64,000 nucleotides of DNA from Ascidia mentula (GCA_947561715.1 OX387199.1:14141001-14205000); one strand, 5' to 3'; shown: positions 44,633 through 55,547, counted from the stretch's first letter. Notes: a model not told the origin generated them from the sequence alone. Made by a program: numbers and translations.

Positions 44633-46002
44633 CGACGATTATTTTATTCGAGGCACCAAGAGTCCCCACGAATATCGGACGATATCGAGAAATAAACAGT
44701 AACACAACAAGTATACAGGAAAGGTATATCGGACATTAAGAAGAGATACACAACAACACAACAAGTACGCAAAAGGCAAGGTTAACGAGCACTGACACAG
44801 AGTGATCACATGGTTCTTACAATAAGATCCGCGAGGTTTTGGCTATATTGCCGGGAGATGTAATTTAGGTTAGTATATGAAACATAATAATAAGTTAAAA
44901 GGGTCGGGTACTGGAAGGTGTTGATCAGAATAAAGAAGTTCCTTGGGGGTAGAAAGAAGGAGACCATGAGTGTCTCGAAGCTGGAGTATAGGACTGTGAA
45001 GGCGTGAGGGTAGCAATTGGGAGTAAAGAAGTTGATCAGTTATATTCTTAAAGTGGGCGTCGGAGGAAAGGGATTTAGAAAGGTAAAGATAATTTAGTTT
45101 TTTTTTGATAGCTTGGGAAGTACGGAAGTTTTCGGTTGAGGGGTTGTCGTTGAGTGTTTGGCGGGCGGTGTCGAGTTGTTGCTGTTTGGTCGCGGGATTC
45201 TTGAGCCAGGCGTTTCGAGTGGGATTTTATCAATGATTTAAATTTAAGAGTTAGCCAAAAGTCCATGGGGTTAGAGTGGAAAGGAGCGAGAGTTTGGCAT
45301 AGAGGGTAAAAGCGGTGAAAATCGAGGCGAGGATCGTTACGGAAACCGAAACTAAGTCATGTTTCGAAAAAGCGCATGGGGTGAATAAATGTTTGTTGGG
45401 GATTAATGAAAACTTGGACTGTGTATTTAGGGCACGCCGGGAAAATTGGCGGAGGGTTGGGTGAAGAAGCCGAAAGGAATCCTGTAGATTAAATGTTGTT
45501 AATATTTTTATAAGGTTGTAGCTGGGCTGTCCATTGGGTACAGGGGGGTGTTTGTCAAAGGTAGGGTCAGTTACACAATTAAAGTCACCCGTAAATACAA
45601 TGGGGTGGATAGAAGAAATGTAAGGGTAGAGAGAATCGAATAATTTATTATTAAGAATGTAGTGATTTGTGCCAGAGGGTGCGTATAACTAAGTGAAAGG
45701 TGTGGGTCGGGGTTGAAATGTCGGAGATTCAGTAACGGAGTTAAGAATTCGGAAATTGTAGGAGTATAGAAGAACTGTGACACCCCCGCAGTCTGAACCT
45801 TTTAGAGGTGTCGAGTTTAAGAGGATGGGCCAGAAGTCCATTCGGACTTCCACAGGGATTCGGTTTGAGGGGTAGAATAAGTTTCTTGCAAGCAAAAAAT
45901 GTCAAAGTTTAAAGAGGAAAGGTACCGGAACAGGGGTTTTCTGTAGGGGGCTTGGCCAAGGCCATTAAAGTTAAGGTTGCATATCTTTAAGTACGACGCC
46001 AT
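44633..46002 (-). pseudogene. LINE ORF2 endonuclease region and 3' end (copy 3)
   Basis: ORF2 starts with MASYLKICNLNFNGLGQAPY at 46002 and reads LNFDIFCLQETYSTPQTESL, after frame changes PIVFTGDFNCVTDP (endonuclease GDFN) and, near 45240, NPMDFWLTLKFKSL. The RT is missing: the sequence runs from the end of the endonuclease straight to a 3' UTR. The 3' UTR has a two-copy repeat of about 47 bp (44663-44710 and 44711-44757) and ends CTCGAATAAAATAAT at 44633-44648. Inserted in copy 2 ORF1. Frameshifts around 45250, 45570 and 45690. Confidence 0.65.
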
Positions 46003-46072
46003 TGTGTAAAATTAAAACAAGACAACAAAAAACAAAGGGGAAACGAAAAAGAAAATGGTGGGGGATGGTTGA

Positions 46073-46510
46073 TTAAAATGGTATTACTGCTTTACAACTG
46101 CACACTAATTTCTCTCCCGGCGCAAGGTTATAACATGATCCGCAGGTACATGCTATCAAGAGTCGCTGACATTTAATGTCAAGACAGCGTGAAGGGCTGA
46201 GGTAAGCCTCTTGTGAGGCCCAGTTACCACATCTGTAATTAAAGTGCAAGCTGTCACAAAGGCATTTTAAACTCTCGCCTGTTATGTACGCTGTACTGCA
46301 GCAGGGTGTCTTCTTCGACATTGAGGTAGTTGGACTGGTCTTGCACGAGTACCGTTGTTGCGCCTTGGATGGCTTCGCGCCGCTTTGGGTGACGTCAGTC
46401 GTCACAGTCGGCGGAGCACAGCAGTCGCTCTTTTGCATTGACCATCAGTCGCATCTGGCACATGCAGGTGCACAGGTGGCACGACATCAGCTGACACTTC
46501 TTCAATGCGG
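46073..46510 (-). pseudogene. LINE ORF1 C-terminus (copy 3)
   Basis: Reads APPTVTTDVTQSGAKPSKAQ (linker) then the Cys-rich domain: TPCCSTAYITGESLKCLCDS, NYRCGNWASQEAYLSPSRCL and LIACTCGSCYNLAPGEKLVC to CSC, stop at 46073. ORF2 of the same copy starts 70 bp further on. Its 5' side is joined at about 46510-46530 to ORF2 of copy 4, so it is 5' truncated. Confidence 0.65.
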
Positions 46511-46529
46511 ATTTGATTTTAACTTTAAG

Positions 46530-47390
46530 GGATAACCAAAAATCAAGAGGGTTGTTGAACATTGGAGCCAGTGATGACCAAATAACATAATGACGATTTA
46601 AATCATAAACGAAAAAGGGGTCGTAAAAAGTTTCAAGGTTATTTTTTCATGGGTCTCTGCCCCTTGGTGGAGAGAGACCAAATTAAGAGTAAGAATAACA
46701 AAATCATGATCGGAATAGGGGCATGTAATAAAAGAATGATTTTTAGGTTTTAAATTAGGAGTAACATAAATGCGGTCTAAACGGGATTGAAACTTAAAAG
46801 AACGACGGGAAAATTGAACTAAATCGGAGTTGCAGTATTCGGAAAGAGTCTTGTAACTTAAAAAGGTTAGTTTATTGTGCTAGATTTGTGCTGGGAGGAG
46901 AGGTTTTGATAGGGGGAAATTTATCTAATAAAGGGTTTTCAATGCAATTAAAATCTCCAGCCAAAATTATAGGGTGCGGTGATGTAACATACGAATACAG
47001 TGAGTTAAAAAATAAATTGTTAACAACCGGGTTTCCAGTGAGGGCGTAAATATTGACAATATAGAGGGTGTGGGTGCGGGTTGAGATGTCGACCGCGGAA
47101 ATACGGCCGGCAGAGTCAGAAATAGATTTTAGAATTTTGAGGTTCGGAGATTTCAGAAGAACTGCGACACCCCCTATGGCGCAGCCTTCTTAGGGTGCCG
47201 AGTTTAAGAGGGCAGGGCCGAAAGTCCTTTCGGACTTCCAGAGGGATTCGGTTTGGGGGCAGGAGTGAGTCTCCTGTAGGAGGTAGATATTAAAAGCTAA
47301 AGAGGAAAGATGGCGGAACAAGGCCTGCCTTTTGGTGGCCACGCCCATGCCATTCACGTTCAAAGTACAAATTTTTAAATATGACTTCAT
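46530..47390 (-). pseudogene. LINE ORF2 APE-type endonuclease (copy 4), nearly full length
   Basis: Starts MKSYLKICTLNVNGMGVATK at 47390, then LAFNIYLLQETHSCPQTESL. After a frame change near 47190: AVLLKSPNLKILKSISDSAG, AVDISTRTHTLYIVNIYALT and HPIILAGDFNCIENPLLDKF, the GDFN catalytic loop. It ends near NNPLDFWLSLKLKS at 46535 and joins copy 3. Expected catalytic Glu is in LLQETH. One frameshift and two or more stops. Confidence 0.7.
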
Positions 47391-47522
47391 GATAAATGGT
47401 TAATTTAGAAAAGGGTACAAACACAATTAAACAAAATACAACAAAACATTCTACTAAGTCCATTGTTCATAAAGTTTCTATCAGGCGTGTGCAGTTATTG
47501 AAAGGTTTAGATTGTAGTTTGG

Positions 47523-48674
47523 TTAAAATCGTTCACAGTTACAAATTAAGTGCTCGTTTATTTTTGATATGATTAATATTGTTGCATAGACATTTGATTC
47601 GTAACACTTGACAGCCCGGGCACCTTGTTTTGGCTCCGTAATTGCTTTCGAGCCCCCAGCGGTCACATACGCACCGAATGTGTATTTTTTTACATAAACA
47701 TTGATACAGACTGACCTCACTGGGGAATCGCTCTCCACAGCATTTGGTATAGTTGTTTAGCTTTCAGCGTACTAGTTGAGGTGATTGGTGGTGTTTGTTC
47801 ATCCGGAACGGTGTTGCAAGGTACTCCTTCTATTGATGATGTTGACATTTTGTTGTTGGTGGTGTCGGTCTCGTTCTTCTTCTTCCATCCTATCCTCTTC
47901 GACATTTTGTTGGATCTCTAGGTGCTCCATTGTGGGTTGCGTCTGCTGTGGCTGGTCTTCAGATGTTGGTTGGGGTTGTTGCTGCTGCTGTGGTAGTGGT
48001 TGCTGCTGCTGTCGTTGTCGTGGACATTATTCTTTCTCGTGCCCACGCTCCTTGCAGTAGTTGCAGTGGGACTCTCGGCTTAGATAGAAAACGGATAACT
48101 TAACGTCATCAACCCATACCTCTTTTCGGATTGGTCGCTCTTTGAAGATTGACGTCCTCATCATGAAGGCCCTTTTTTCTGCATCTTTCCGACGCTTGTC
48201 CAGCATATTCCAGTGTTTGGTTACTGGAGCATGCTTCGTTAGGAGGTACATGAGGGTTTGCTGGCTCAACCACGGAGGAACGTAGGTGATGACGGTCCGT
48301 TCTATGTCCTCCGTGAATGGCTCAGCATACACCGGTTTCCCTGTGGCGACAAGCTCATTTGAAAATTGCTTTGCTTGCTTCTCATTATGTATATAAAAAG
48401 TCACCTTGCCACCAGGGTATTGAATATATCCTTTCATTGAGAGAACTGCAAAACAATTTTCGATGGAGAACTTCAAGTTGTCCAGTATTTCGTAAATTTC
48501 ATCTCGCTTGAGACCAAGGTTGAAGCTTGCTTCTACCTCCCCTCTTCGGTCGACTCTATATGGGGCACCGTAGTTGCCGTCTCCTCCCGTTTGTTATGCT
48601 GCCGAAGATGACGGTGGTGGTGCCGAAGACGATGATGCGATTGCGGCATAACTTTTCGCTGTAACCTGAGCCAT
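47523..48674 (-). pseudogene. LINE ORF1 (copy 4), almost complete
   Basis: ATG at 48674 starts MAQVTAKSYAAIASSSSAPP. A stop interrupts after about 26 codons; then RVDRRGEVEASFNLGLKRDE, MKGYIQYPGGKVTFYIHNEK, KPVYAEPFTEDIERTVITYV and HAPVTKHWNMLDKRRKDAEK (RNA-binding centre), SIFKERPIRKEVWVDDVKLS, and the knuckle CNYCKERGHEKE with its last Cys after a stop (CCHC pattern C-x2-C-x4-H-x4-C). The linker (47720-48010) is Gln/Pro-rich, and the Cys-rich C-terminus at 47740-47560 is shifted. ORF1 role in this class: RNA binding/chaperone. Three or more lesions. Confidence 0.75.
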
Positions 48675-48679
48675 TTCTG

Positions 48680-49588
48680 AAAACTTATTTTAATTATTTT
48701 TAAAAAGTCAATAGATCCAACAAATGCACACATGTGCACAGTTTATAACATTATATTAGACCTTATTCAAATAGAATCAAAACATAAAGCATTAACATAA
48801 ACCATAACCATGCTAACAAGTAGATAACTCAATTATATCACAAACATATACTAACACCAACTGAGGTGCTCTTTACTACTCTTCTTATTCGTTTAGATTG
48901 CCAACCTAGCAAATTACACTTTCCATTTTGTCCAACGAGAAAAACTAAATGATGTAGGATTTATGTTATGTTTACTCAGAGATAACACAAAACCTAACTA
49001 TGACTCCAACACTGTGCAATTAGAAATTACTGGGTTGTATTAAAATTAGTAAGGCATTCGAGTACTCGCAATAAAAGATGCAATTTCAATGATGCAGTTC
49101 GAGTAATTCCAATGGTGGCGATGAGACAGTACAAATGTTCAATCGTACGGTTCAGAAACTGTCTGGCTTTACAGCCCAAGCGGTCAATTATATCAACAAA
49201 CTTTCAGGCGTGTTGACCGGGTAAAAATGTCATAAAACAAACGTAGATTATAAAAAAAATCATAAGGCTTTGGTCAGCGGAAAATTCCGATCACTAGAAG
49301 GTGATCAAGATGAATTTCTCTCACGTGCGAGAGCGGGCTTATCAAATTAATAATGCACGAAAATCGAGACAAGGCGAATTAAAGAGTGACGTGCGTTAAT
49401 GAACGAATGTGATTAAACAATTAAAAGTGATAAAATACAATTTTAATTATCCTCTAATGGTGACTTTTCCAGGTGTTAGAAATACGCAACATCAAAGACG
49501 CGAATTGTTTTGCACCGAATCATGTTTTTGTAGCACCAAGTTTAGAACACTTTAATTACGGACCACCTTTACGAGACGGACTTCTCTG
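48680..49588. other. Flank of copy 4, mostly spacer
   Basis: About 48675-48760 may be LINE 5' UTR. Nothing else recognised. Confidence 0.35.
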
Positions 49589-50302
49589 GGTGAAGTTACT
49601 TCACTTGAGCCATGTTTTCGGTGCACGCACTTTACTTGGTGCAGTGACTGCATTTTTTTCAGTGACTTCACTGAAAAGTGCTTTCCCCTATGATACATGC
49701 ACCTCACCAATTGACGTCACTTAACTGTGCTCTGGTTTGATTGCGTACTACTCGAACCCATGTCGCTTACTTAATATAATTTTTCAAAAAGCTAACGTAA
49801 CAACATCACATGCAAACCAAGTTTATTTAAATTGTATGCAACCTGTTTTTGGAGCACATTTCATGTGTGTCCATCTCTTGCAAAAATGACATGAAATCTA
49901 TGAACACAGGATTTCAAAAAGCAAATGACAGTAATGTTAAATTATTCATAACATAATGTTTAATAATATGTTCAACCTCAGCATCAGTTAACATACCTTC
50001 CAGCCCTACGCATACTAAGTGATATATGCCTTGTTGAAATGCTGTATGATTCCATCACATTCTATGTCTGTAAAAATTTCATCACACAGCACACATCGTG
50101 CAGATAATGTCAATGTTTGCTTGTAAGCGTGAAGGTCAGGAAAAAAAATTATTCATTTTCATCCTATTATAAAGGGCACATAGTAAATTCAGGTATGACT
50201 CTTAAAGAACGCAGCATAAAATAGTATAAATTGAATTACACTACGTTATTACAAGAAGGGCTCGCAGGCTTCACCAGGAACTTCGAATGAAGTAACTTCA
50301 CC
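49589..50302. repeat. Possible MITE with GGTGAAGTTACTTCA inverted arms
   Basis: GGTGAAGTTACTTCAC at 49589-49604 and TGAAGTAACTTCACC at 50288-50302 are complementary. Next to both lie repeated GGTGCAGTGACT / AAGTGACTGCACC motifs (49635-49660, 50318-50332), partly outside the arm on the right. No target duplication found, so the limits are uncertain. Confidence 0.4.
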
Positions 50303-50589
50303 GAGTGTAGTGATGTGAAGTGACTGCACCGAAGCGCACATTTTTACACACAACCCCTGTTGACCTTTACCGAAAGCGGCACATTATCGTTTCACTCGGT
50401 CTATTGCAGAATTAGTAATTATTAAGTAACAAACAAATCTATTACGCAACAATGCCGATTCTTACCAGTATGTCACAACTGCTGCGCTACGTAACAATCA
50501 ACGAGAATCTTAAGTTTGGCATGATTCTGACGGTGAAAATACAGGTCATTTGAAACTACCTTAATGCATAGTATAATGTATGTGGTTTC

Positions 50590-51566
50590 TTTGACAATAA
50601 TTTTTAATTTGAACGAAATCCAGGGGTGACAATACTGTTTGTATGTCTATAATGAGCTCCTTGACTTCCTCCATCAGAAAGATTTGCTAATGCTGAATCA
50701 GTAAACACAACGTTGCTGCGACAAAAACATCGAAACTTAAATCTGGTCTAGTTTGAGTTGCAAGCCAAAGAAGTTGTCCAATTTTTGACCGTAAAATATC
50801 CCTTGAGAGTTCATCAGCAACTTGTTTTTTCGTTGAGATGAGATTAGAATTTCCAGCAAGTTTTTGACATGGGCAGATTCACTTAGCAAAATGCTTTCCT
50901 GATCCTGTTTCAATTCTAATCCAATGTATTTAAATTGCTGTTTTTTTTTCCCCATGCAAAACGTCTTTCTAATTTCTTTGATGATGGTTAGTTGGAAATC
51001 AACTGAACCAGCCCAAAGAAAATCATCCACTTAAAGTTAACGCAAACAAATCCATGAAGGACCTGACCATTATACCAATAAAATATTGCATGGTCCAGCA
51101 CACTCATTTTAGCACCATGATTAAGCATAAATTGTTTGACTCTTCGGTACCAGGATTTAGAGCATCCACTAAGCCGTAAACACATTTTACTAGCTTCCAA
51201 ATAACTTAACAGAACAATTTGCTTCTTTTGAAGGTTTGATAAAAATATCCCTGTCCTTGTAGAAACGCAGTTTTTATGTCAATTGAGTTAATTTCCCATT
51301 TCTGCTGTCTTGCCACACTCAGAAGAACCCGTAAGCTGTCTTTACAACAAGTTGGTGATTCCCTGTCAAGTGAATCCGTATTGGTTTCCTCAAATCCTCT
51401 TGCAACTAACCTGGCTTTTGGCCTCACTCCATTTTCTTTTAATGTGCAAACCCACCGCACAGAGATGCACTTTTGATTTTTCTTGGGTACAACTTCATAA
51501 ACACCATTTCTTTTCCAGCTTTCCAGTTCTTCTTTTGCTGTTTGAAAAGAAACATCACAATTATAA
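50590..51566 (-). pseudogene. Copia-type reverse transcriptase (RVT_2) and RNase H start, broken
   Basis: Starts DEVYNCDVSFQTAKEELESW, then ISVRWVCTLKENGVRPKARL, VARGFEE and EINSIDIKTAFLQGQ, the RVT_2 fingers with the first catalytic Asp (SIDIKTAF). After frame changes: KMCLRLSGCSKSWYRRVKQF, then VDDFLWAGSVDFQLTIIKEI with the paired Asp, KYIGLELKQDQESI and, near 50700, QTRPDLSFDVFVAA. A final piece (about 50600-50670) reads LANLSDGGSQGAH, the RNase H DGS-like block. At least four frame changes. The family resembles the copia elements of cnidarians and other invertebrates. Confidence 0.75.
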
Positions 51567-51574
51567 ACTTCATC
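51567..51574. repeat. hAT target-site duplication ACTTCATC (partner ACTTCAAC at 53277-53284)
   Basis: Eight bases on each side of the hAT element, 7 of 8 identical. Confidence 0.75.
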
Positions 51575-53276
51575 CACTGGCGTAGAATACGGGGGTGCCG
51601 CGTACCCCCGCCGATTACCTCCATCGCACGTTAAAATGGTATATTGACGAACAAAAGTACAAGCGCATTTCTAGGCTCTGGCCATGTTATTGATAAAACA
51701 AATTGTTTAGTTGCTGATTAATGCAACAATTCCATTGTTGCGACATAAAAGGCGATTAATCCGTTTGTCTCGACGGGTACTACAATCGTGGCCTTGGAAA
51801 ACAGGTAGTACTCGAGATAAATGTGCGATTTCTGCTTAAGAGCAATGAAGAGAAGTTGTGCACAAACTAGCATGGAGTGTTTTTTGAAGAAAAAAACAAA
51901 CATAGATGAAGTCAAAGCAATTCCTGTTGAACAGACAAGGTCAGAGCAGCCGTGTTGTTCATTAAAAGAATCGACAAGTGGCCGAAAGTTTCAGGATAAG
52001 TGGGCCAAAGATTTTTCATGGGTCCAATACGACAAAGAAAGAGATGTGATGAGGTGTGAGGTATGTCTGTGGGCTCTTTCTAACGATCGAGTACGGCCAG
52101 CGGTCAAACATGTTCTTAAAGGTCAGGGCAAAAAGTGGCGAAAAGGATTGTATGCCATTCAGAAACACAATGTCAGTAGCCACCATAACGAATGCGTTAG
52201 TGCTAAATTACGGGAAGATGGAAGTGAGGAAATGATCGAGTCTCTTTGTCGTCGTTCAATAAAATCGAAAGAAGAAAATAGAAGGGGTTTAAAAGCAATT
52301 TTTGATGCTGTGTTGTTTTTGGCCAGACAAGGTTTACCATGAAGAGGCCACACAGACGAGGAATCAAATTTTAAACAGTTGCTAAAACTTACTTCAATGT
52401 ATGACAGTCGCATCGACAAAACTGATGTAAACACCTATTTTTTGCAAGTTTACACCCTAGTTTTCGCTGCTGCAACCACAGACTTAGGGGAGAGATTTTC
52501 AAAAGAAAACCTTTCTTATGTAGCCATTATGGAAAGTATGGTTGTTGGCACAACAGATTTGACAGAACAACAAACTTCAAACAAATTCACAGACATTGAT
52601 GCTCGACAGTATTTTCAGGAAGTCGGCAATTTGAAAGCATTTTTTCAAAGCAAAGGCATTGAAGAGGCGACTCCAGAAAAAGTGTGCAATCTTTTTAAGG
52701 AAAGTGAAACCCTTTCAGATAATGCTGCCAAACATTGCAATTTTGATTAGATTGTACTTGACTTTGCCGTGCACGTCATGTGAAGCTGAACGTTCCTTCA
52801 GCACACTCAGACGGGTCAAGACATATTTAAGATCCACTATGACGCAGCAAAGGCTTAACCACGTGTGCGTCATGAACGCACATAAACAAGAAGTTGATTG
52901 CTTGGACAGGGAGAAACTGATAACCGAGTTTGTTGCCAAAACATCTGTTAGAAAAAACACGTTTTGCAAATAATCGTCTCGTCTTAATCCAGCTGCTTTT
53001 GTTTTGTTGCTGTTTTCCGCTAGTTTTGTTGTTTCTGTCTTTCACTGTTGTACTGTTTCTGTTGTATTATTACAGCGGTTAATTGTCAGTTATGCAAAAA
53101 TTTACTTCAAAATAAACATGTCTTGCTTTTGCAAGCATTTTAAACCGGTGCTGTTGCGACGCTTTAAGCGGCGGACACGTAAACGTTATTCTAATATTAT
53201 GACTAACAAGTAAAGCAGCCTGCTGAAAATCATCAAGGGCCGCACCTCCGGCAATTTTCAAAACTCTACGCTTATG
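51575..53276 (+). mobile_element. Internally deleted hAT element inserted in the copia-like element
   Basis: Ends: CACTGGCGTAGAATACGGGG (51575-51594) against the complement of the right end, CATAAGCGTAGAGTTTTG (53276 inward), imperfect 14-bp inverted repeat. Flanked by ACTTCATC / ACTTCAAC. Joining the flanks restores the copia reading (PETVE then DEVYNCDVSF). The transposase inside lacks most of its core, so the copy is non-autonomous. Confidence 0.75.
51827..52972 (+). pseudogene. hAT transposase (TTF finger/DUF4371 type) with core deletion
   Basis: First frame (51821-52342): MKRSCAQTSMECFLKKKTNI, then the zinc-finger region KWAKDFSWVQYDKERDVMRC, EVC, HNVSSHHNECVSAKL, ending ARQGLP. Next frame: RGHTDEESNFKQLLKLTSMY, where a jump skips the central RNase H-like domain, then VYTLVFAAATTDLGERFSKE and VCNLFKESETLSDNAAKHCN (52379-52750). 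Last frame: LYLTLPCTSCEAERSFSTLR then RVKTYLRSTMTQQRLNHVCV with the catalytic Glu (EAERSF). The first two Asp blocks are missing. This matches the ZMYM/DUF4371 group, different from the 13947-17604 hAT. Confidence 0.75.
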
Positions 53277-53539
53277 ACTTCAACTGTTTCTGGCATCGCC
53301 GACAAATCATTTACTTTACCAGGAGTAATGAATTTAATGTTAAATGTATTTTCCGATTGCCTTTCCAGCTCTACTTAACACTTTTGCAGTACAATCGACA
53401 CCATCCAAATTAGAAAAACTTACATTCCTGTATTACCCAAGGGTCTGTTTATGTTAACTGTTGGTTCTTGTGTTGACGTTTGCGACTCGGGATCTTGTGG
53501 TGTGAGGTGTTCACCAGACTCCTGTATTATCACTTTGTT

Positions 53540-54300
53540 GTGCACAGGCTGCACTCAATAAACATGAACTTTAACAAATTGCCCACCATGCCGAATAAAA
53601 ATAACTGCTCCATCTTGCCCTAAAACTTTGCCAGGTCCTTTCCATTCTGCCTGATCGTCTCGTTTATAAAGGACATGATCTCCAATGTTGTAAGTTTGGC
53701 GTGTTTGTTTTCGCAAAGCCCTCCTTACCTTTTCTGAGGTTTGAACTGCCATAAATTATTTCCTTTCTGCATGCAAGACTGACAGATGCGACCCAACAGT
53801 ACCATAGCCTTCTTCTAAAGCTGGAAGGTCATCAGTAAAAATAGAAGGTAGTCTTGGATTGCTTCCAAAAACAATGTGACTGGGACTAAATCCATTGTTG
53901 TCAACAAGTGAGTTTTTAGCTGAAAGCGCCCAGGCAAGACATGTGTCCCACAAGATATCTGTGATAATCATGTTGTGTCTTTCACAAACACCATTACTCC
54001 ATGAAGAGTAGGCAGGAGTGGTTTTTACTTCAATTGCAAACCTTCAGCACATGTCTCTGAATGGTTATTAAATTCTCTGCCATTGTCACTCAGTACATTC
54101 TTTGGGGCACCAAAAATGCTCACCCAATATTTCAAAAAGTTTTTTGCAATGACTGAAGCAGACTTGTTCCTTATAATCACAGCACAACTAAACCGTGAGA
54201 ACAAATCAATCATGTGGAAATACCACAAACTAGGCTCAATTTCATGTAAATCCATTGCTACAGTTTCATTCACATTATTTGCCCAGGGAAGTGCGACAAA
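53540..54300 (-). pseudogene. Copia-like integrase, catalytic triad visible, frames broken
   Basis: Reads ANNVNETVAMDLHEIEPSLW then YFHMIDLFSRFSCAVIIRNK (first Asp), KNVLSDNGREFNNHSETC (second Asp), and, after a one-base slip near 54030, PAYSSWSNGVCERHNMIITD (Glu in CERHN), LAWALSAKNSLVDNNGFSPS and HIVFGSNPRLPSIF. The C-terminal part MAVQTSEKVRRALRKQTRQT, YNIGDHVLYKRDDQAEWKGP and KVLGQDGAVIFIRHGGQFVK is an SH3-like DNA-binding fold. Frames change near 54030 and 53755. Confidence 0.8.
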
Positions 54301-54436
54301 AAAATAACTAAGGAACTAGGTGGTTAAATATGGGTGCATTCAAAAAATAAATGTTGGTTAGTTTTATATTTAGTAGAACAAAAAGTACAAAAACAGTCGT
54401 TGTCTAAACGAAGGGGGATATATGTGGACTTAACTA

Positions 54437-54548
54437 AGTGTTTCTGATTACCGTCAGTCGATTTCGCCTACGAAAGCATCATCAGTTTCTGCAAACAAAA
54501 TGCAACAAAGCACTCGAAGCTACCTTTACACAAGATAGGCAAGCAAAT
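54437..54548 (-). mobile_element. ~110-bp Penelope-like tail inserted in LINE copy 5
   Basis: Compared with the uninterrupted LINE stretch at 58040-58110, about 110 extra bp lie between ATATATGTGGACTTAAC (to 54436) and TAAGTAATGCGGAAATTAAA (from about 54549). The extra DNA contains, on the minus strand, a hammerhead-like core and ends in AAATAAAATAA. Confidence 0.55.
54440..54490 (-). ncRNA. Diverged hammerhead-like motif C
   Basis: Minus strand: CAGAAA, core CTGATGA (54485-54479), extra U, helix II GCTT with AGGC (one G-U), then GAAA (54465-54462). The 3' half of helix I is not complementary (no TTTCTG follows), so this copy is probably inactive. Confidence 0.35.
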
Positions 54549-54639
54549 AAAATAATAAGTAATGCGGAAATTAAAAGTCTTGAAATAATTGGGTAAAGAA
54601 GGATGGTGAACTGACAATATGGAGGGTGTGGGTGCGGGT

Positions 54640-54947
54640 TGAAATGTCGACCGCTATAATAGGCCGGCAGAGTTAGAAATAGATTTTAGAATTTGGAGGT
54701 TCGGATAATTGAGAAGAACTGCGACACTCTCTATGGCGCAGCCTTCGTAGGGTGCCGAGTTTAAGAGGGCAGGGCCGGAAGTCCATTCGGACTTCCAGAG
54801 GGATTCGGTTTGGGGGGAGCAGTGAGTCTCCTGTAGGAGGTAGATATTAAAAGCTAAAGAGGAAAGATGGCGGAACAAGGCCTGCTTTTTGGTGGCCAGG
54901 CCCGTGCCATTCACGTTCAAAGTACAAATTTTTAAATATGACGTCAT
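54640..54947 (-). pseudogene. LINE ORF2 endonuclease N-terminus (copy 5)
   Basis: MTSYLKICTLNVNGTGLATK at 54947, LAFNIYLLQETHCSPQTESL (Glu of the endonuclease in QETH), LLNSAPYEGC and NLQILKSISNSAGLL. It stops at 54654 and the sequence jumps to the ORF2 C-terminus, so the catalytic half of the endonuclease and the RT are absent. Confidence 0.7.
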
Positions 54948-55039
54948 GATGAATGGTTAGTTTAGAAAAGGGTTCAAACATAAACTAAGTCCATTGTTAA
55001 TAAAGTTTCTATTAGGCGTGTGCAGTTATTGAAAGGTTT

Positions 55040-55547
55040 AGATTGAAGTTTGATTAAAATCGTTCGGAAGTCGGACCCCACAGTTACAAATTAAGTGCTC
55101 GTTATTTTTAATATGATAAATTTTGTTACATAGACATTTGATTCGTAACACTTGACAGCCCGGGCACCTTGTTTTGGCTCCGTAATTGCTTTCGAGCCCC
55201 CAGCGGTCAAATACGCACCTAATGTGTATTTTTTTAAATAAACATTAATGTAGACTGACCTCACTGGGGAATCGCTCTCTACAGCATTTGGTATAGTTGT
55301 TTACTCGACGTTCCTTCCGTTTCGGAGCTTTCGGCGTACTAGTTGTGGTGATTGGTGGTGTTTGTTCATCCGGAACGGTGTTGCTGGCTGAGAGCGAGTC
55401 TGAAGGGACACCTCCCGTTGATGATGTTGACGTTTGTGTTGTTGGTGGTGGTGTTAGCTTTTCTTCTTCTTCCTCCTCTTCCATCTTATCCCTGTCCTCT
55501 TCGACATTTTGTTCGATCTCTAGTTGCTGTTGCAACCTATATGCCAA
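55040..55547 (-). pseudogene. LINE ORF1 C-terminal part (copy 5)
   Basis: Reads EIEQNVEEDRDKMEEEEEEE (acidic linker), TSSTGGVPSDSLSASNTVPD, then NNYTKCCRERFPSEVS, the start of the Cys-rich domain. In other frames the domain continues (RCPGC-like and CNCG-like blocks, about 55190-55080). 5' part absent: at about 55550 it meets unrelated DNA. Confidence 0.6.

Larger units (their letters stand above)
50590..54303 (-). mobile_element. Ty1/copia-like retrotransposon fragment (integrase to RNase H)
   Basis: Order on the minus strand: integrase core (54300-53756), integrase C-terminal fold (53755-53540), a linker, reverse transcriptase (51566-50740), RNase H start (50735-50590). Integrase ahead of RT is the copia order. 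The linker/RT junction is interrupted by a hAT insertion (51575-53276). Gag, protease and LTRs are not present; the left end borders LINE copy 5. Many stops and frameshifts, so inactive. Confidence 0.75.
54305..54675 (-). pseudogene. LINE ORF2 C-terminus (copy 5) with a Penelope-like scrap inside
   Basis: 54675-54600 leaves the endonuclease and joins the ORF2 C-terminal segment (HHPSLPNYFKTFNFRI). The reading resumes beyond the insertion (54437-54545) with VKSTYIPLRLDNDCFCTFCS and TKYKTNQHLFFECTH, a CxxC...H...C finger typical of L1/Tx1 ORF2 ends. The endonuclease-to-C-terminus join shows that the RT was deleted before the Penelope-like scrap entered or independently of it. Confidence 0.6.

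Noticed and set aside
47785..48060. Cys/Ser/Val-rich plus-strand frames opposite LINE ORF1 linkers (also 55297-55588, 56344-56857, 58546-58934, 62862-63379)
   Set aside because: Antisense of CAG/CAA-rich linkers; composition follows from the opposite strand.
49473..49724. 83-residue plus-strand frame
   Set aside because: Runs through the palindromic GGTGAAGTTACTTCA motifs and has no domain; probably chance.
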